Program-made: the position numbers and the translations under genes
Shown here: positions 1 to 8,163 of the stretch, one piece after another
Layout: each line of letters opens with the position of its first letter
How positions within the stretch are numbered: the first letter of the stretch is position 1
Assembly (NCBI RefSeq): GCF_015354735.1
Contig: NZ_JACEFJ010000006.1
Span: 186,001-250,000 of the forward strand
Source of the DNA: Pararhodonellum marinum
GTDB lineage: Bacteria > Bacteroidota > Bacteroidia > Cytophagales > Cyclobacteriaceae
DNA: 64,000 nt
Direction: 5' to 3'
Notes under the pieces: generated by a model
Database searches by the model: none
What the model was told of the DNA's origin: nothing
The model's input: the letters and a program-made list of their open reading frames with translations, nothing else

Positions 1-1845
1 AATTTTCTGGAATTGATTTGGAAAGCAGCAAGTACTGGCCTGATTGCCATGGGCATTTCCCTTTTGATCGGAGGTTTTTATTATTTGATGGGTGAAAGCA
101 GGTTATCGACAGATCCTTTGCTAAAAAACCTTTTTTATCATGTCAACTTTGCTTTGACCACCCTATTCCTGATCTCAACTACACAGATATGGAGACATTT
201 AATCCTTTACCAAAAAAACAAAACTGTCATTCAGCAATGGCAGGCCTTTGAAGTTATTCTGCTTTTAAGCATGTTTTTCATTTTCTTCAATCAGAACACC
301 TTTGATTACGCCTTTATTTTTGGTTTGTTGTTCATGCTCATTTTCGGTGTTGTCCTTTCGGTGAATCTCAAATGGATACCCTATTTGACATTTAAGGAAA
401 AGTGGAAATCCCTACTGTTTCTAGTCATCATTCTAGTCGCCATTTCTTATTTGTTTGTTCAATTGCTATCCTACAGCGAAAGCAGTCTGATCATGGTGAA
501 TTTAACGGATAACCTTTTCCTGTTGGGCCTTTTTGGATTTGTCTTTGTTTATGCACTTTTTTCATTTTTGGTAACCTTATTCAATCTACCTACGTCTTCT
601 GTCTTTGAACAAAAGCTTACTGAAGCCATCAGTTTCCAAAGGCTCAGCCAATCCATCCAACCCGGGCAGAATGAAGACCAGGTATTGGACATTTTGGTGG
701 ACAGTTGTATGAGTGCATCCTATGCTGATGGGGCCTGGTTGGAACTGAATGTTGAGGATGGCACACCCGCAATCCACCACCAACGTTTTATCAGCAACCA
801 ACAAAGACAGGAGGTACGGGAGAAGATCAATGGTTTGAAAGCTTTTGAAGAAAGTCTCAAGGATTCGCGTGGTCAAAACAAAGAACCCATTAACGGGCGG
901 TTGATGGACGCTGCTTTTAAATCGGTTTTGATCAACCCTTTGGTAGTTAACAAAGAGTGGATTGGCAATCTGATCTTATTGAAAGAAGTCAAAGATGGAT
1001 TCAACAAAGAAATGGTTGGGATCATTTCCACCTTTGTGGGCCAAGCCTGTATTTCGGTTGAAAATTATAGATTGCTCAATGAAGCCATCAAAAATGAACG
1101 GTACAAAGAGGAGCTTCAGATTGCCAAAAGGGTTCAGCAAAGCCTTCTGCCTTCTGAACTTGTTCATGATGAACACTTTGAAATCGCTGGATTTTCGCAG
1201 GCCGCAGATGAAGTAGGGGGAGATTATTACGACATTGTGCAGCTTGCCGCGCATCGATTTGCCTTGATCATAGGAGATGTGTCGGGCAAGGGCACCTCGG
1301 CGGCTTTTAACATGTCACAGATGAAGGGGGTGTTTCATAGTCTGGTTCAGTTGGATCTGGAACCTTCAGAGTTTTTGATCAAAGCCAATGTGGCCCTAAG
1401 CAAATGCCTGGAAAGGAACCATTTCATCACCACCACCTACTTCAATCTGGATACAGTACAACGCAGTATCAAGTTGTCCAGGGCGGGCCATTGTCCTACA
1501 CTGTACTTTGACAGCAGTAAGCAAAATGCAGAATTTCTCAGTGTGGACGGCATGGGTTTGGGAATAGTGAGAAGCCGAATGTTTGAAAAATACATCACAG
1601 ACAAAACCTTTCAATACCAACCCTCAGATGTCATGGTATTGTATACGGATGGGATCATAGAAGCCAAAAACAAAGATGGGGTGGAATTTGGTTATGAAAA
1701 ACTGAAGAAAGCACTGAATGAACACCATCATTTGGCTGCTTTGGAAATAAAGAAAAAAATCATGGAAAAGGTGTTTGATTTTACGGGTTCTACCCATTTG
1801 TCAGATGATGATTATTCTATATTGGTGATAAAGTTTCTAAGTTAA
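1..1845 (+). CDS. RsbU-type PP2C (SpoIIE) phosphatase with membrane and GAF regions, 5' end outside window
   Basis: Serine/threonine phosphatase of the SpoIIE/RsbU class, which dephosphorylates a STAS-domain antagonist and so releases it to bind its anti-sigma-type kinase. The frame is open from base 1, so the start probably lies upstream; the first in-frame start-like codon is TTG at 13. The first ~200 residues hold about six hydrophobic membrane segments. A GAF-like region follows (~215-365), then a SpoIIE domain (~390-608) with the metal-binding motifs EVGGDYYD, GDVSGKGTSAAF, LYTDGIIEAKN and a terminal DDDYSILV. The STAS gene starts 30 bases after the stop and the kinase gene overlaps that, so the three form one partner-switching module. 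The signal sensed is not visible. Confidence 0.9.
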   Translation, partial: NFLELIWKAASTGLIAMGISLLIGGFYYLMGESRLSTDPLLKNLFYHVNFALTTLFLISTTQIWRHLILYQKNKTVIQQWQAFEVILLLSMFFIFFNQNTFDYAFIFGLLFMLIFGVVLSVNLKWIPYLTFKEKWKSLLFLVIILVAISYLFVQLLSYSESSLIMVNLTDNLFLLGLFGFVFVYALFSFLVTLFNLPTSSVFEQKLTEAISFQRLSQSIQPGQNEDQVLDILVDSCMSASYADGAWLELNVEDGTPAIHHQRFISNQQRQEVREKINGLKAFEESLKDSRGQNKEPINGRLMDAAFKSVLINPLVVNKEWIGNLILLKEVKDGFNKEMVGIISTFVGQACISVENYRLLNEAIKNERYKEELQIAKRVQQSLLPSELVHDEHFEIAGFSQAADEVGGDYYDIVQLAAHRFALIIGDVSGKGTSAAFNMSQMKGVFHSLVQLDLEPSEFLIKANVALSKCLERNHFITTTYFNLDTVQRSIKLSRAGHCPTLYFDSSKQNAEFLSVDGMGLGIVRSRMFEKYITDKTFQYQPSDVMVLYTDGIIEAKNKDGVEFGYEKLKKALNEHHHLAALEIKKKIMEKVFDFTGSTHLSDDDYSILVIKFLS

Positions 1846-1875
1846 ACTATAAAAAAACGCAAGCGTATAATCAAT

Positions 1876-2220
1876 ATGTTACAAATCGAAACTTCGCATG
1901 AAGAAAAATACGCCCTTATCGTACTTAAGGGTGAAGTGGATGCCAGTAATTCCGTGGAGTTGGATGAGGCGATCAACGGAATGGTAGAGGACCAAAATAC
2001 CCATATGCTCATTGATGCCACTGACCTTAATTATATTTCCTCCGCGGGATTGGGAGTTTTCATGTCCTACCTGGAAGATTTCCAAGAAAAATCCATTCGA
2101 TTTGTCATTTTTGGCCTAAATGATAAAGTGCTACATGTATTTCATATTTTGGGATTGGATCAATTGATCAAATTAAAACCCGACAAGGTAGCCGCCTTAC
2201 AGGAGCTTTATGAAGCATAG
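1876..2220 (+). CDS. STAS-domain anti-sigma factor antagonist (SpoIIAA/RsbV-like)
   Basis: A 114-aa single STAS domain. The expected phosphorylation loop is visible as DATDLNYISSAGLGVFMSY around residues 43-62, with the Ser-Ser pair at the usual phospho-serine site. In this family the unphosphorylated form binds the partner kinase and the phosphorylated form is inert. It lies between the SpoIIE phosphatase (30 bases upstream) and the HATPase kinase, whose ATG at 2210 is inside its last codons, indicating translational coupling. Which downstream regulator is finally controlled cannot be read from this window. Confidence 0.92.
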   Translation: MLQIETSHEEKYALIVLKGEVDASNSVELDEAINGMVEDQNTHMLIDATDLNYISSAGLGVFMSYLEDFQEKSIRFVIFGLNDKVLHVFHILGLDQLIKLKPDKVAALQELYEA

Positions 2221-2626
2221 GTTAACCTTATATTGTGACAAAAGTCAACTTGCCGACCTCAGGAATTTTCTTTCCGGAGTATTGAAGGACAAGCCCATTT
2301 CAGATACCACGAAGTTTGAAGTGATTTTAGCCGTGGAAGAGGTCTGTGCCAACCTGATTATCCATTCCCATGGCTGCAATTCAAAAGATAAAATCACCTT
2401 ACAAGTGCAGGAAATTGATGATAAGCTGATTTTTGAAATCAAGGATTCCGGTAAATCCTTCAATTTGCTCGAGTACCAGGCACCTCTGTTGGGAGACGTA
2501 ATCCGGGAAAAAAGAAAGGGTGGACTGGGTATCATGCTGGTCAAAAAAATCATGGATAAAATCGAATTTGAGTCCAATGGCAAAGACAATACCTGCCGGC
2601 TAATCAAAATTATGGATTCCAAATAA
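2210..2626 (+). CDS. RsbW/SpoIIAB-like serine kinase (anti-sigma factor type HATPase)
   Basis: A 138-aa GHKL-fold ATPase. The N box is EVILAVEEVCANLIIHSHG (~residues 42-60), followed by FEIKDSGKSFN and the glycine-rich lid KGGLGIMLVKKIMD. Family members phosphorylate the STAS antagonist and sequester a target protein. It overlaps the STAS gene by 11 bases and is the last gene of the module, because a ~90-base AT-rich gap precedes the chaperone genes. Bacteroidota lack a classical sigma-B, so the target may be another sigma factor or a non-sigma protein (inference). Confidence 0.9.
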   Translation: MKHRLTLYCDKSQLADLRNFLSGVLKDKPISDTTKFEVILAVEEVCANLIIHSHGCNSKDKITLQVQEIDDKLIFEIKDSGKSFNLLEYQAPLLGDVIREKRKGGLGIMLVKKIMDKIEFESNGKDNTCRLIKIMDSK

Positions 2627-2717
2627 TTGTTAATTTTTTGACATATTCTTAATTTCAAAGACTTTTTCTTCTTTAAAATTTGTAACATTGCACTGTCATT
2701 TTCTGCCGCAATCATCT

Positions 2718-4733
2718 ATGAAAATTAAGCATTTATGCTTCTTATTGTTGTTTTCAGCTGCTGCCTGTAGCCCTAAAATCACCCAGGATACACAGCCTCA
2801 AACCCCTTTGGAGGATGCCTTTCTATTGCAGATTGGGGGAGATAAAATATCCTCAGATGAGTTCATGTACATCATGTCCAAAGGTCAGAATTTTCAACAG
2901 GAAGACCATGGATCAAGTCGCGAGGAATTGGACAAAAATTTGGATTTGTTTATCAATTATAAATTAAAGGTAAAAGAAGCCGAAGCTTTGGGCTTGGATC
3001 AATCCGAAGAGTTTGAACGCGAATTTACCATGTTCAAAGAAGACCTCAAAAAGCCATTTCTCTTGGAAAATTCCCTACAGGAAGGGGAATTGAGAAAGGC
3101 GTATGCCAGAAGCTTGGAGGTCATCAAGGCAAGCCATATTCTGCTTCAATTTCCCGGAAATGCGAGCAAGGAAGATTCTATCGCTGTATTCTCCATGGCG
3201 CAATTGTTAAAAGAAAAAGCTGAGGCTGGAGAGGATTTCAATGAACTTGCCCTTGAATATTCTGATGACCCCTCGGTCAAGAACAACAAAGGGAATTTGG
3301 GGTATTTCTCGGCCCTTCAAATGGTATATGCTTTTGAAGATGCTGCCTACAGCCTCAAACCTGGAGAGGTTTCTGAGCCAATCCTGACCAATTTTGGCTA
3401 TCACATCATCAGAGTAGAAGATAGAAAACCCAATCCAGGAGAAGTCAAAGTTTCCCATATCCTGATCAGGTCTGACGGAAAAGATGCCAATATCGATAAT
3501 TTGGCCAGAAGAAAAGTAGTGGAAATCTATGCCGAATTGCAAAAAGAAGAAAGCAACTGGGAGGACGTTTGCCGCATGTATTCGGAAGATGCTGCCTCCA
3601 AAAACAATGGAGGACAATTGCCTTGGTTTGGCGTTGGGGCGATCATTCCTGAGTTTGAAAATGCCGCCTTTGACTTACAGGAGATAGGCGAAATTTCTCC
3701 ACCTGTAAAAACCCCCTACGGATACCATATCATTCGATTGGAGGACAGGAAAGGGGTCCCCGCCTTTGAAGAAGCAGAACCTGCCCTCAAATCCAAAATC
3801 CTAAGGGACAGCCGATCTAGCCTGATTAAATCCCAGGTATTGGCCATGCAGAAAGAAAGGTTTGGATTCAAGGAAAATGAAGCCCTAGTAGATACGATCC
3901 AGTCTATTATCAATGAACACAGCATCCAAAAACTTACTGAGGTAAAAGCTGCTCTCAATCAGCAAAATTTAATGAACAGCAACTTATTTTCAATCAAGGG
4001 CGAATCTACCACTATTCAGGAGTTGATAACCTTTATAGAAGATGACAAATCGGTCATGCGTACGGTCAATGCCAGAAATTTTGAACCTTGGTATGACAAA
4101 TTAGTGGAGACAAAACTGGCTGCAGCAGAGGAAAAGGACTTATATGAAAACAATCCCGAGTATCGCTTATTGGTCCAAGAGTACCGAGAAGGGATCCTTT
4201 TGTTTAGTTTGATGAATGAGCAAGTCTGGCAAAAAGCCCTTGAGGATTCCCTAGGGCAGTTGGCATACTTCAATTCGCATTTGGAGCGTTACCAATGGGA
4301 AGAGAGGGTCCCTGCGCTGATCGTCAAGATGGACAAAGCAGATCAAGCCAGAAAGGTCAGGCAATTTCTCCAAGGAAAAACCTATCAGAAAGACCTCTAT
4401 GGCAGGTTGGAAACAACTTTCCTTGAGGAGGAACCATTGTTGTTCACCATGGAGGATGGTTTGTTTGAATGGGAAAAGCACCCAATTCTTCAGCAAATCC
4501 CCAGAAATGATCAATTTGGAGAGATCAACTCAAATGGAAAGCTCCATTTGGTATTGAAAGGAAAGGCACTCCCGGCTGGTCCAAAAAAACTGGAAGATAC
4601 CAGAGGCAAGGTGATTCAGGATTACCAGGAGCATTTGGATCAACAACTGATCGCCCGATTGAAAGAAAAATACGAAGTCCAAATCAATGAGGAACAAAAA
4701 GAAAAAGTATTTAACCTTGCGGCACAACTTTAA
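2718..4733 (+). CDS. Peptidylprolyl isomerase lipoprotein with two parvulin domains
   Basis: A periplasmic lipoprotein chaperone with two parvulin (PpiC-type) domains, probably for outer-membrane protein folding. The ATG at 2718 is preferred over an in-frame TTG at 2688 because it gives a clean lipoprotein signal, MKIKHLCFLLLFSAAAC. The two domains are seen as ASHILLQF...YHIIRVEDRK (~135-240) and VSHILIRS...YHIIRLEDRK (~245-350), each with the GG/GN-LG-F segment of the active fold. About 320 further residues are helical. The next gene overlaps its 3' end by 47 bases, placing it first in a three-gene operon. Confidence 0.88.
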   Translation: MKIKHLCFLLLFSAAACSPKITQDTQPQTPLEDAFLLQIGGDKISSDEFMYIMSKGQNFQQEDHGSSREELDKNLDLFINYKLKVKEAEALGLDQSEEFEREFTMFKEDLKKPFLLENSLQEGELRKAYARSLEVIKASHILLQFPGNASKEDSIAVFSMAQLLKEKAEAGEDFNELALEYSDDPSVKNNKGNLGYFSALQMVYAFEDAAYSLKPGEVSEPILTNFGYHIIRVEDRKPNPGEVKVSHILIRSDGKDANIDNLARRKVVEIYAELQKEESNWEDVCRMYSEDAASKNNGGQLPWFGVGAIIPEFENAAFDLQEIGEISPPVKTPYGYHIIRLEDRKGVPAFEEAEPALKSKILRDSRSSLIKSQVLAMQKERFGFKENEALVDTIQSIINEHSIQKLTEVKAALNQQNLMNSNLFSIKGESTTIQELITFIEDDKSVMRTVNARNFEPWYDKLVETKLAAAEEKDLYENNPEYRLLVQEYREGILLFSLMNEQVWQKALEDSLGQLAYFNSHLERYQWEERVPALIVKMDKADQARKVRQFLQGKTYQKDLYGRLETTFLEEEPLLFTMEDGLFEWEKHPILQQIPRNDQFGEINSNGKLHLVLKGKALPAGPKKLEDTRGKVIQDYQEHLDQQLIARLKEKYEVQINEEQKEKVFNLAAQL

Positions 4734-5592
4734 ATACTGGACTTTCTCCTGCCTTCTGATGCTCAACGTCTCCTGTGATTATTTCAGTTTCAAATCCAAA
4801 GAAGAGGATGACAACGATCCAGCTGTCGCAGCAGTTGGGAATATTACCTTGAGGCATTCGGAATTGGCTTCTATCACCAAGGAAACTGATTCTCCAAGTG
4901 ATAGTACAAACCTCGCCAATAGATATGTACAAACCTGGATCAAAAAACACCTGATGATCAAAGAAGCGGGCAATAAGATCCCCATCGATGAAGCTGAATT
5001 GAACCGCAAGCTGTTGGATTACAAGTATGCGTTGATGGTATATGAATATGAAAAAGCTTACATTGAAGAAAATATAGATTTGAACATCAGCAATGAGGAA
5101 ATCTTGGCCTATTATAACGCCAACCAAGAAAATTTCTCTTTAAAAGAAATCATTGTCAGGACCAATTACCTGAAAATGGAAAAAGGCATCTCCCAAAACA
5201 GACAAGCAGATCAATTGCTCAGTAAAGAAACCCAAAATAACAAGACCAATTTGAGAGAGTTGGCCTTAAAATATGCCAATAATTATTTTTTGGAAGATTC
5301 TACCTGGGTGAAATTTGATGATATTCTCTCCAATACACCCTTGGCTGATCACAACAACAAAGTGCAGTTGTTACGCCAGAATAAAATGATCAAAGTGGAT
5401 GACAACAACTATTCCTATTACTTTAAAATTTTGGAATATAAATTGCAGGACCAAGTTCCTCCCATTGAATTTGTCAGTGATGAAATTTCCAAAATCATCC
5501 TGAACAAGCGGAAAGTAGCCATAGCGGAACAACTCCAAAAAGACATTTACAACAGAGCATTAGAAAATAATGAGTTTAAAATTTATGAGTAA
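4687..5592 (+). CDS. SurA/PpiC-like lipoprotein with a degenerate parvulin region
   Basis: A 301-aa protein with a lysine-rich start, a hydrophobic stretch and a possible lipobox ending at Cys-30 (LNVSC). The helical middle resembles SurA-N chaperone regions. The C-terminal half keeps only traces of parvulin: LKEIIV in place of the usual SHIL strand and YYFKILEYK in place of YHIIR, with the active-site segment lost, so isomerase activity is doubtful. It overlaps both neighbours, which are genuine parvulin proteins, so it is probably a chaperone subunit of the same outer-membrane biogenesis set. Function is inferred from context and residual similarity. Confidence 0.75.
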   Translation: MRNKKKKYLTLRHNFKYWTFSCLLMLNVSCDYFSFKSKEEDDNDPAVAAVGNITLRHSELASITKETDSPSDSTNLANRYVQTWIKKHLMIKEAGNKIPIDEAELNRKLLDYKYALMVYEYEKAYIEENIDLNISNEEILAYYNANQENFSLKEIIVRTNYLKMEKGISQNRQADQLLSKETQNNKTNLRELALKYANNYFLEDSTWVKFDDILSNTPLADHNNKVQLLRQNKMIKVDDNNYSYYFKILEYKLQDQVPPIEFVSDEISKIILNKRKVAIAEQLQKDIYNRALENNEFKIYE

Positions 5593-6982
5593 TTTGAAAT
5601 TAACCTTGCTCTTGGCAGCTTGCCTTTTTCTTTTCCAAGGCGTGTATGCGCAAGAGGAAAATTCCGAAGAAACCCAGCAGGAAACCCCAAAACCTACAGG
5701 ACAGGTGCTGGACAAAATCATTGCCAAGGTAAACAATGAGATTATTCTTGAATCCGATCTACAAAAAGCCTATCTGGAATCCATTTCCCAGCCCCAGGAA
5801 GGGATCCCGGTTCCTAATCGGTGCGAAGTTTTTGAATCACTCATGATCAATAAGCTGATGGTAGCCAAAGCTGAAATAGATTCAGTGATTGTAACTGATG
5901 CAGAAGTCCTATTGCAGACCAACCAGCGATTTTCTATGATCATGAGCCAGTTCGGTGGGGATGAGGAAGTGTTGGTAGAATTGTACGGAAAGACTGCTGA
6001 CCAGTTAAAAGCTGAATTGGAAGGGAGCATCAAAGAGCAGCTTGTGGTCCAAAAAATGCGAGGTAATATCACAGATGGCATGAGCCTTTCTCCTGCAGAT
6101 GTACGTAAATTTTTCAATCGGATTCCTGCAGATTCACTGCCTTTCTTTTCTGCCGAGGTGGAGGTAGGTCAAATCGTCAAAAAGCCAGAACCAAGTCAGG
6201 CTGAGAAAGATAAGATTGCCAACCAACTACGCGAGTTTAAAAGACAAATTGTTGCCGGAGAATCAGATTTTGCCACTTTAGCCAGAACTTACTCTGAGGA
6301 TCCCGGTTCTGCTGTGCAGGGAGGTGACTTGGGATTTTTCCGACGAGGCGAACTCGCCCCGGAATACGAAGCGACAGCCCTTGCCCAACAACCCGGTGAA
6401 ATCAGTGATCCTATAGAAACCATGTTCGGTTTTCACATGATCCAATTGTTGGAGAGAAGAGGAAATACCTTCAATACACGCCATATCCTCTTGATGCCTA
6501 AACCGTCGGAGAAGGACATCACCGATGCCGAGAGGTTTTTGGATAGTTTAAGAACGGTGATTTTAAAGGGTGACATTGAATTTGCAAAGGCCGCCAAAGA
6601 CCATTCTGATGACAGGAATACCTCAGACAACGGGGGATTTTTTACAGACCCTTCCAGTGGTTCGAATAGACTTACGCTGAGAACCCTTGAAGATCCTGTA
6701 CTGTATTTTACCTTGGACACCATGAAAACAGGCTCCATCACCAAGCCAATGCGGTTTGAGTCTGCGGAAAGACAAAGACCTGAAACAGCAGTAAGGATTC
6801 TATATTACAAGACCAGATATCCTGCACACCGAGCCAACCTCAACGATGACTATGAAAAAATGAAAGCTGCAGCACGCAGGCAAAAGGAAAATGAAATTTT
6901 GACCAATTGGTTTGCCATCGCAAAAGAAGAGGTTTTTATTGACATTGACCCTGCCTATGACCGGTGCAATGTTTTGCAATAA
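5570..6982 (+). CDS. SurA-like periplasmic chaperone/peptidylprolyl isomerase
   Basis: A 470-aa secreted chaperone. It has a signal peptide (cleavage likely after GVYA), a SurA N-domain starting at TGQVLDKIIAKVNNEIILESDL, and two parvulin domains: one at ~190-300 with GGDLGFFRRGEL and FGFHMIQLLERR, and a more divergent one from RHILLMPKPS on with NGGFF. In SurA this layout binds unfolded outer-membrane proteins in the periplasm. Start ATGs at 5570 and 5585 are both possible and both overlap the preceding stop. It ends the operon at the terminator at 6981. Confidence 0.9.
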   Translation: MSLKFMSNLKLTLLLAACLFLFQGVYAQEENSEETQQETPKPTGQVLDKIIAKVNNEIILESDLQKAYLESISQPQEGIPVPNRCEVFESLMINKLMVAKAEIDSVIVTDAEVLLQTNQRFSMIMSQFGGDEEVLVELYGKTADQLKAELEGSIKEQLVVQKMRGNITDGMSLSPADVRKFFNRIPADSLPFFSAEVEVGQIVKKPEPSQAEKDKIANQLREFKRQIVAGESDFATLARTYSEDPGSAVQGGDLGFFRRGELAPEYEATALAQQPGEISDPIETMFGFHMIQLLERRGNTFNTRHILLMPKPSEKDITDAERFLDSLRTVILKGDIEFAKAAKDHSDDRNTSDNGGFFTDPSSGSNRLTLRTLEDPVLYFTLDTMKTGSITKPMRFESAERQRPETAVRILYYKTRYPAHRANLNDDYEKMKAAARRQKENEILTNWFAIAKEEVFIDIDPAYDRCNVLQ

Positions 6983-7023
6983 AAAAAGGCCCCAAGTAAT
7001 CAAGAATTTGGGGCCTTTTTTTT
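6981..7023. terminator. Bidirectional Rho-independent terminator
   Basis: A perfect GGCCCCAA/TTGGGGCC stem with a ~12-base loop is flanked by an A7 run on the left and a T8 run on the right, so it can end both the SurA-like gene (plus) and pheS (minus), whose stop is four bases beyond. Confidence 0.93.
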
Positions 7024-7026
7024 GGC

Positions 7027-8055
7027 TTACAACATAGGTCTGAACTGCCGTAAAAAGCGGACATCATTTTCAGTAAAAAGTCTTAGGTCTTTTATTTGGT
7101 ACTTCAACATAGCAATCCGCTCTATACCCATTCCGAAGGCAAATCCTGTGTATTTGATGGAATCGATACCGCAATTTTCCAAAACGTTGGGATCCACCAT
7201 TCCTGAACCACCTATTTCAACCCAGCCAGTGCCTTTGCATACATTACAGCCTGTTCCTCCACAGAGCAGACATGAAATATCAATTTCAGCACTCGGTTCA
7301 GTGAAAGGGAAAAAAGAGGGTCTGAACCTAACTTTGGTAGTTTTTCCAAACATTTCTTTGGCAAAGTGAAATAAAGTCTGCTTGAGATCAGCAAAACTTA
7401 CTGCTTCATCTACATACAGTCCTTCTACCTGATGGAAAATGCAATGGGCCCTTGCTGAAATGGCCTCATTTCTGAATACCCTTCCAGGTGACAGGGTCCT
7501 AATGGGTGGTTTTTGATTTTCCATCACCCGCACCTGTACCGAAGAAGTATGGGTTCTCAGGGCAATATCAGGGTTTTTCTCGATGAAAAAGGTGTCCTGC
7601 ATTTCTCTGGCTGGATGATTTTCAGGAAAATTCAAGGCGGTAAAATTGTGCCAATCATCTTCAATTTCAGGCCCTTCAGAAAGATTAAATCCAATCCGCT
7701 CAAAGATTTCGATGATACGTTGTCGCGTTGCTGTAAGGGGATGAATGCCTCCAACAGGTATTTGGGTAGGGGGGAGTGTAAGGTCTGGGGTTTCTTTTTT
7801 AGTATTGGATAGCCCATTGTTCAACTGTTCAATCAATTCTTGGAATTTTTGTTCCGCCAATTGCTTGACTTCATTGATTACCTGACCAAATCCTTTTTTT
7901 TCTTCGGCAGGAAGGTGTCTCATTTCAGCAAACAACTCCCCTACCACACTTTTTTTACTGATGAACTTGAGTCTATATTCCTCCAGCTCTTGTTGGTTAC
8001 GGGCCTCCGCAGTTGCTATGGCTGACTTGATTTCAGCTACTTTATCTATTTGCAT
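7027..8055 (-). CDS. pheS: Phenylalanine--tRNA ligase alpha subunit
   Basis: A 342-aa class II aminoacyl-tRNA synthetase alpha chain, which charges tRNA-Phe as an alpha2-beta2 enzyme. The N-terminal ~85 residues form the coiled-coil tRNA-binding arm. Catalytic motifs follow: motif 1 region (HPLTATRQRIIEIF), motif 2 with RTHTSSVQVRVM and FHQVEGLYVDE, and motif 3 GMGIERIAMLKY near the end. A Cys-rich stretch (CLLCGGTGCNVCKGTG) sits before motif 3. The length is normal for the family. pheT is not nearby, as is common in Bacteroidota. A TAGCTTTG element lies 22 bases upstream. Confidence 0.97.
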   Translation of the reverse strand: MQIDKVAEIKSAIATAEARNQQELEEYRLKFISKKSVVGELFAEMRHLPAEEKKGFGQVINEVKQLAEQKFQELIEQLNNGLSNTKKETPDLTLPPTQIPVGGIHPLTATRQRIIEIFERIGFNLSEGPEIEDDWHNFTALNFPENHPAREMQDTFFIEKNPDIALRTHTSSVQVRVMENQKPPIRTLSPGRVFRNEAISARAHCIFHQVEGLYVDEAVSFADLKQTLFHFAKEMFGKTTKVRFRPSFFPFTEPSAEIDISCLLCGGTGCNVCKGTGWVEIGGSGMVDPNVLENCGIDSIKYTGFAFGMGIERIAMLKYQIKDLRLFTENDVRFLRQFRPML

Positions 8056-8076
8056 GGTTCTTTAAATGATGCCTCA

Positions 8077-8084
8077 CAAAGCTA
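8077..8084 (-). promoter_or_regulatory. TAnnTTTG promoter element for pheS
   Basis: On the minus strand this reads TAGCTTTG, an exact match to the Bacteroidota -7 consensus, 22 bases before the pheS ATG. No convincing -33 TTTG is visible. Confidence 0.5.
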
Positions 8085-8163
8085 AAACTTTCTCGGGGTT
8101 TGACCATGGATTGAGGTTGTATAAAGGAAGAAATGATAAGTTCCTTAACAAATCAATGGGCCA

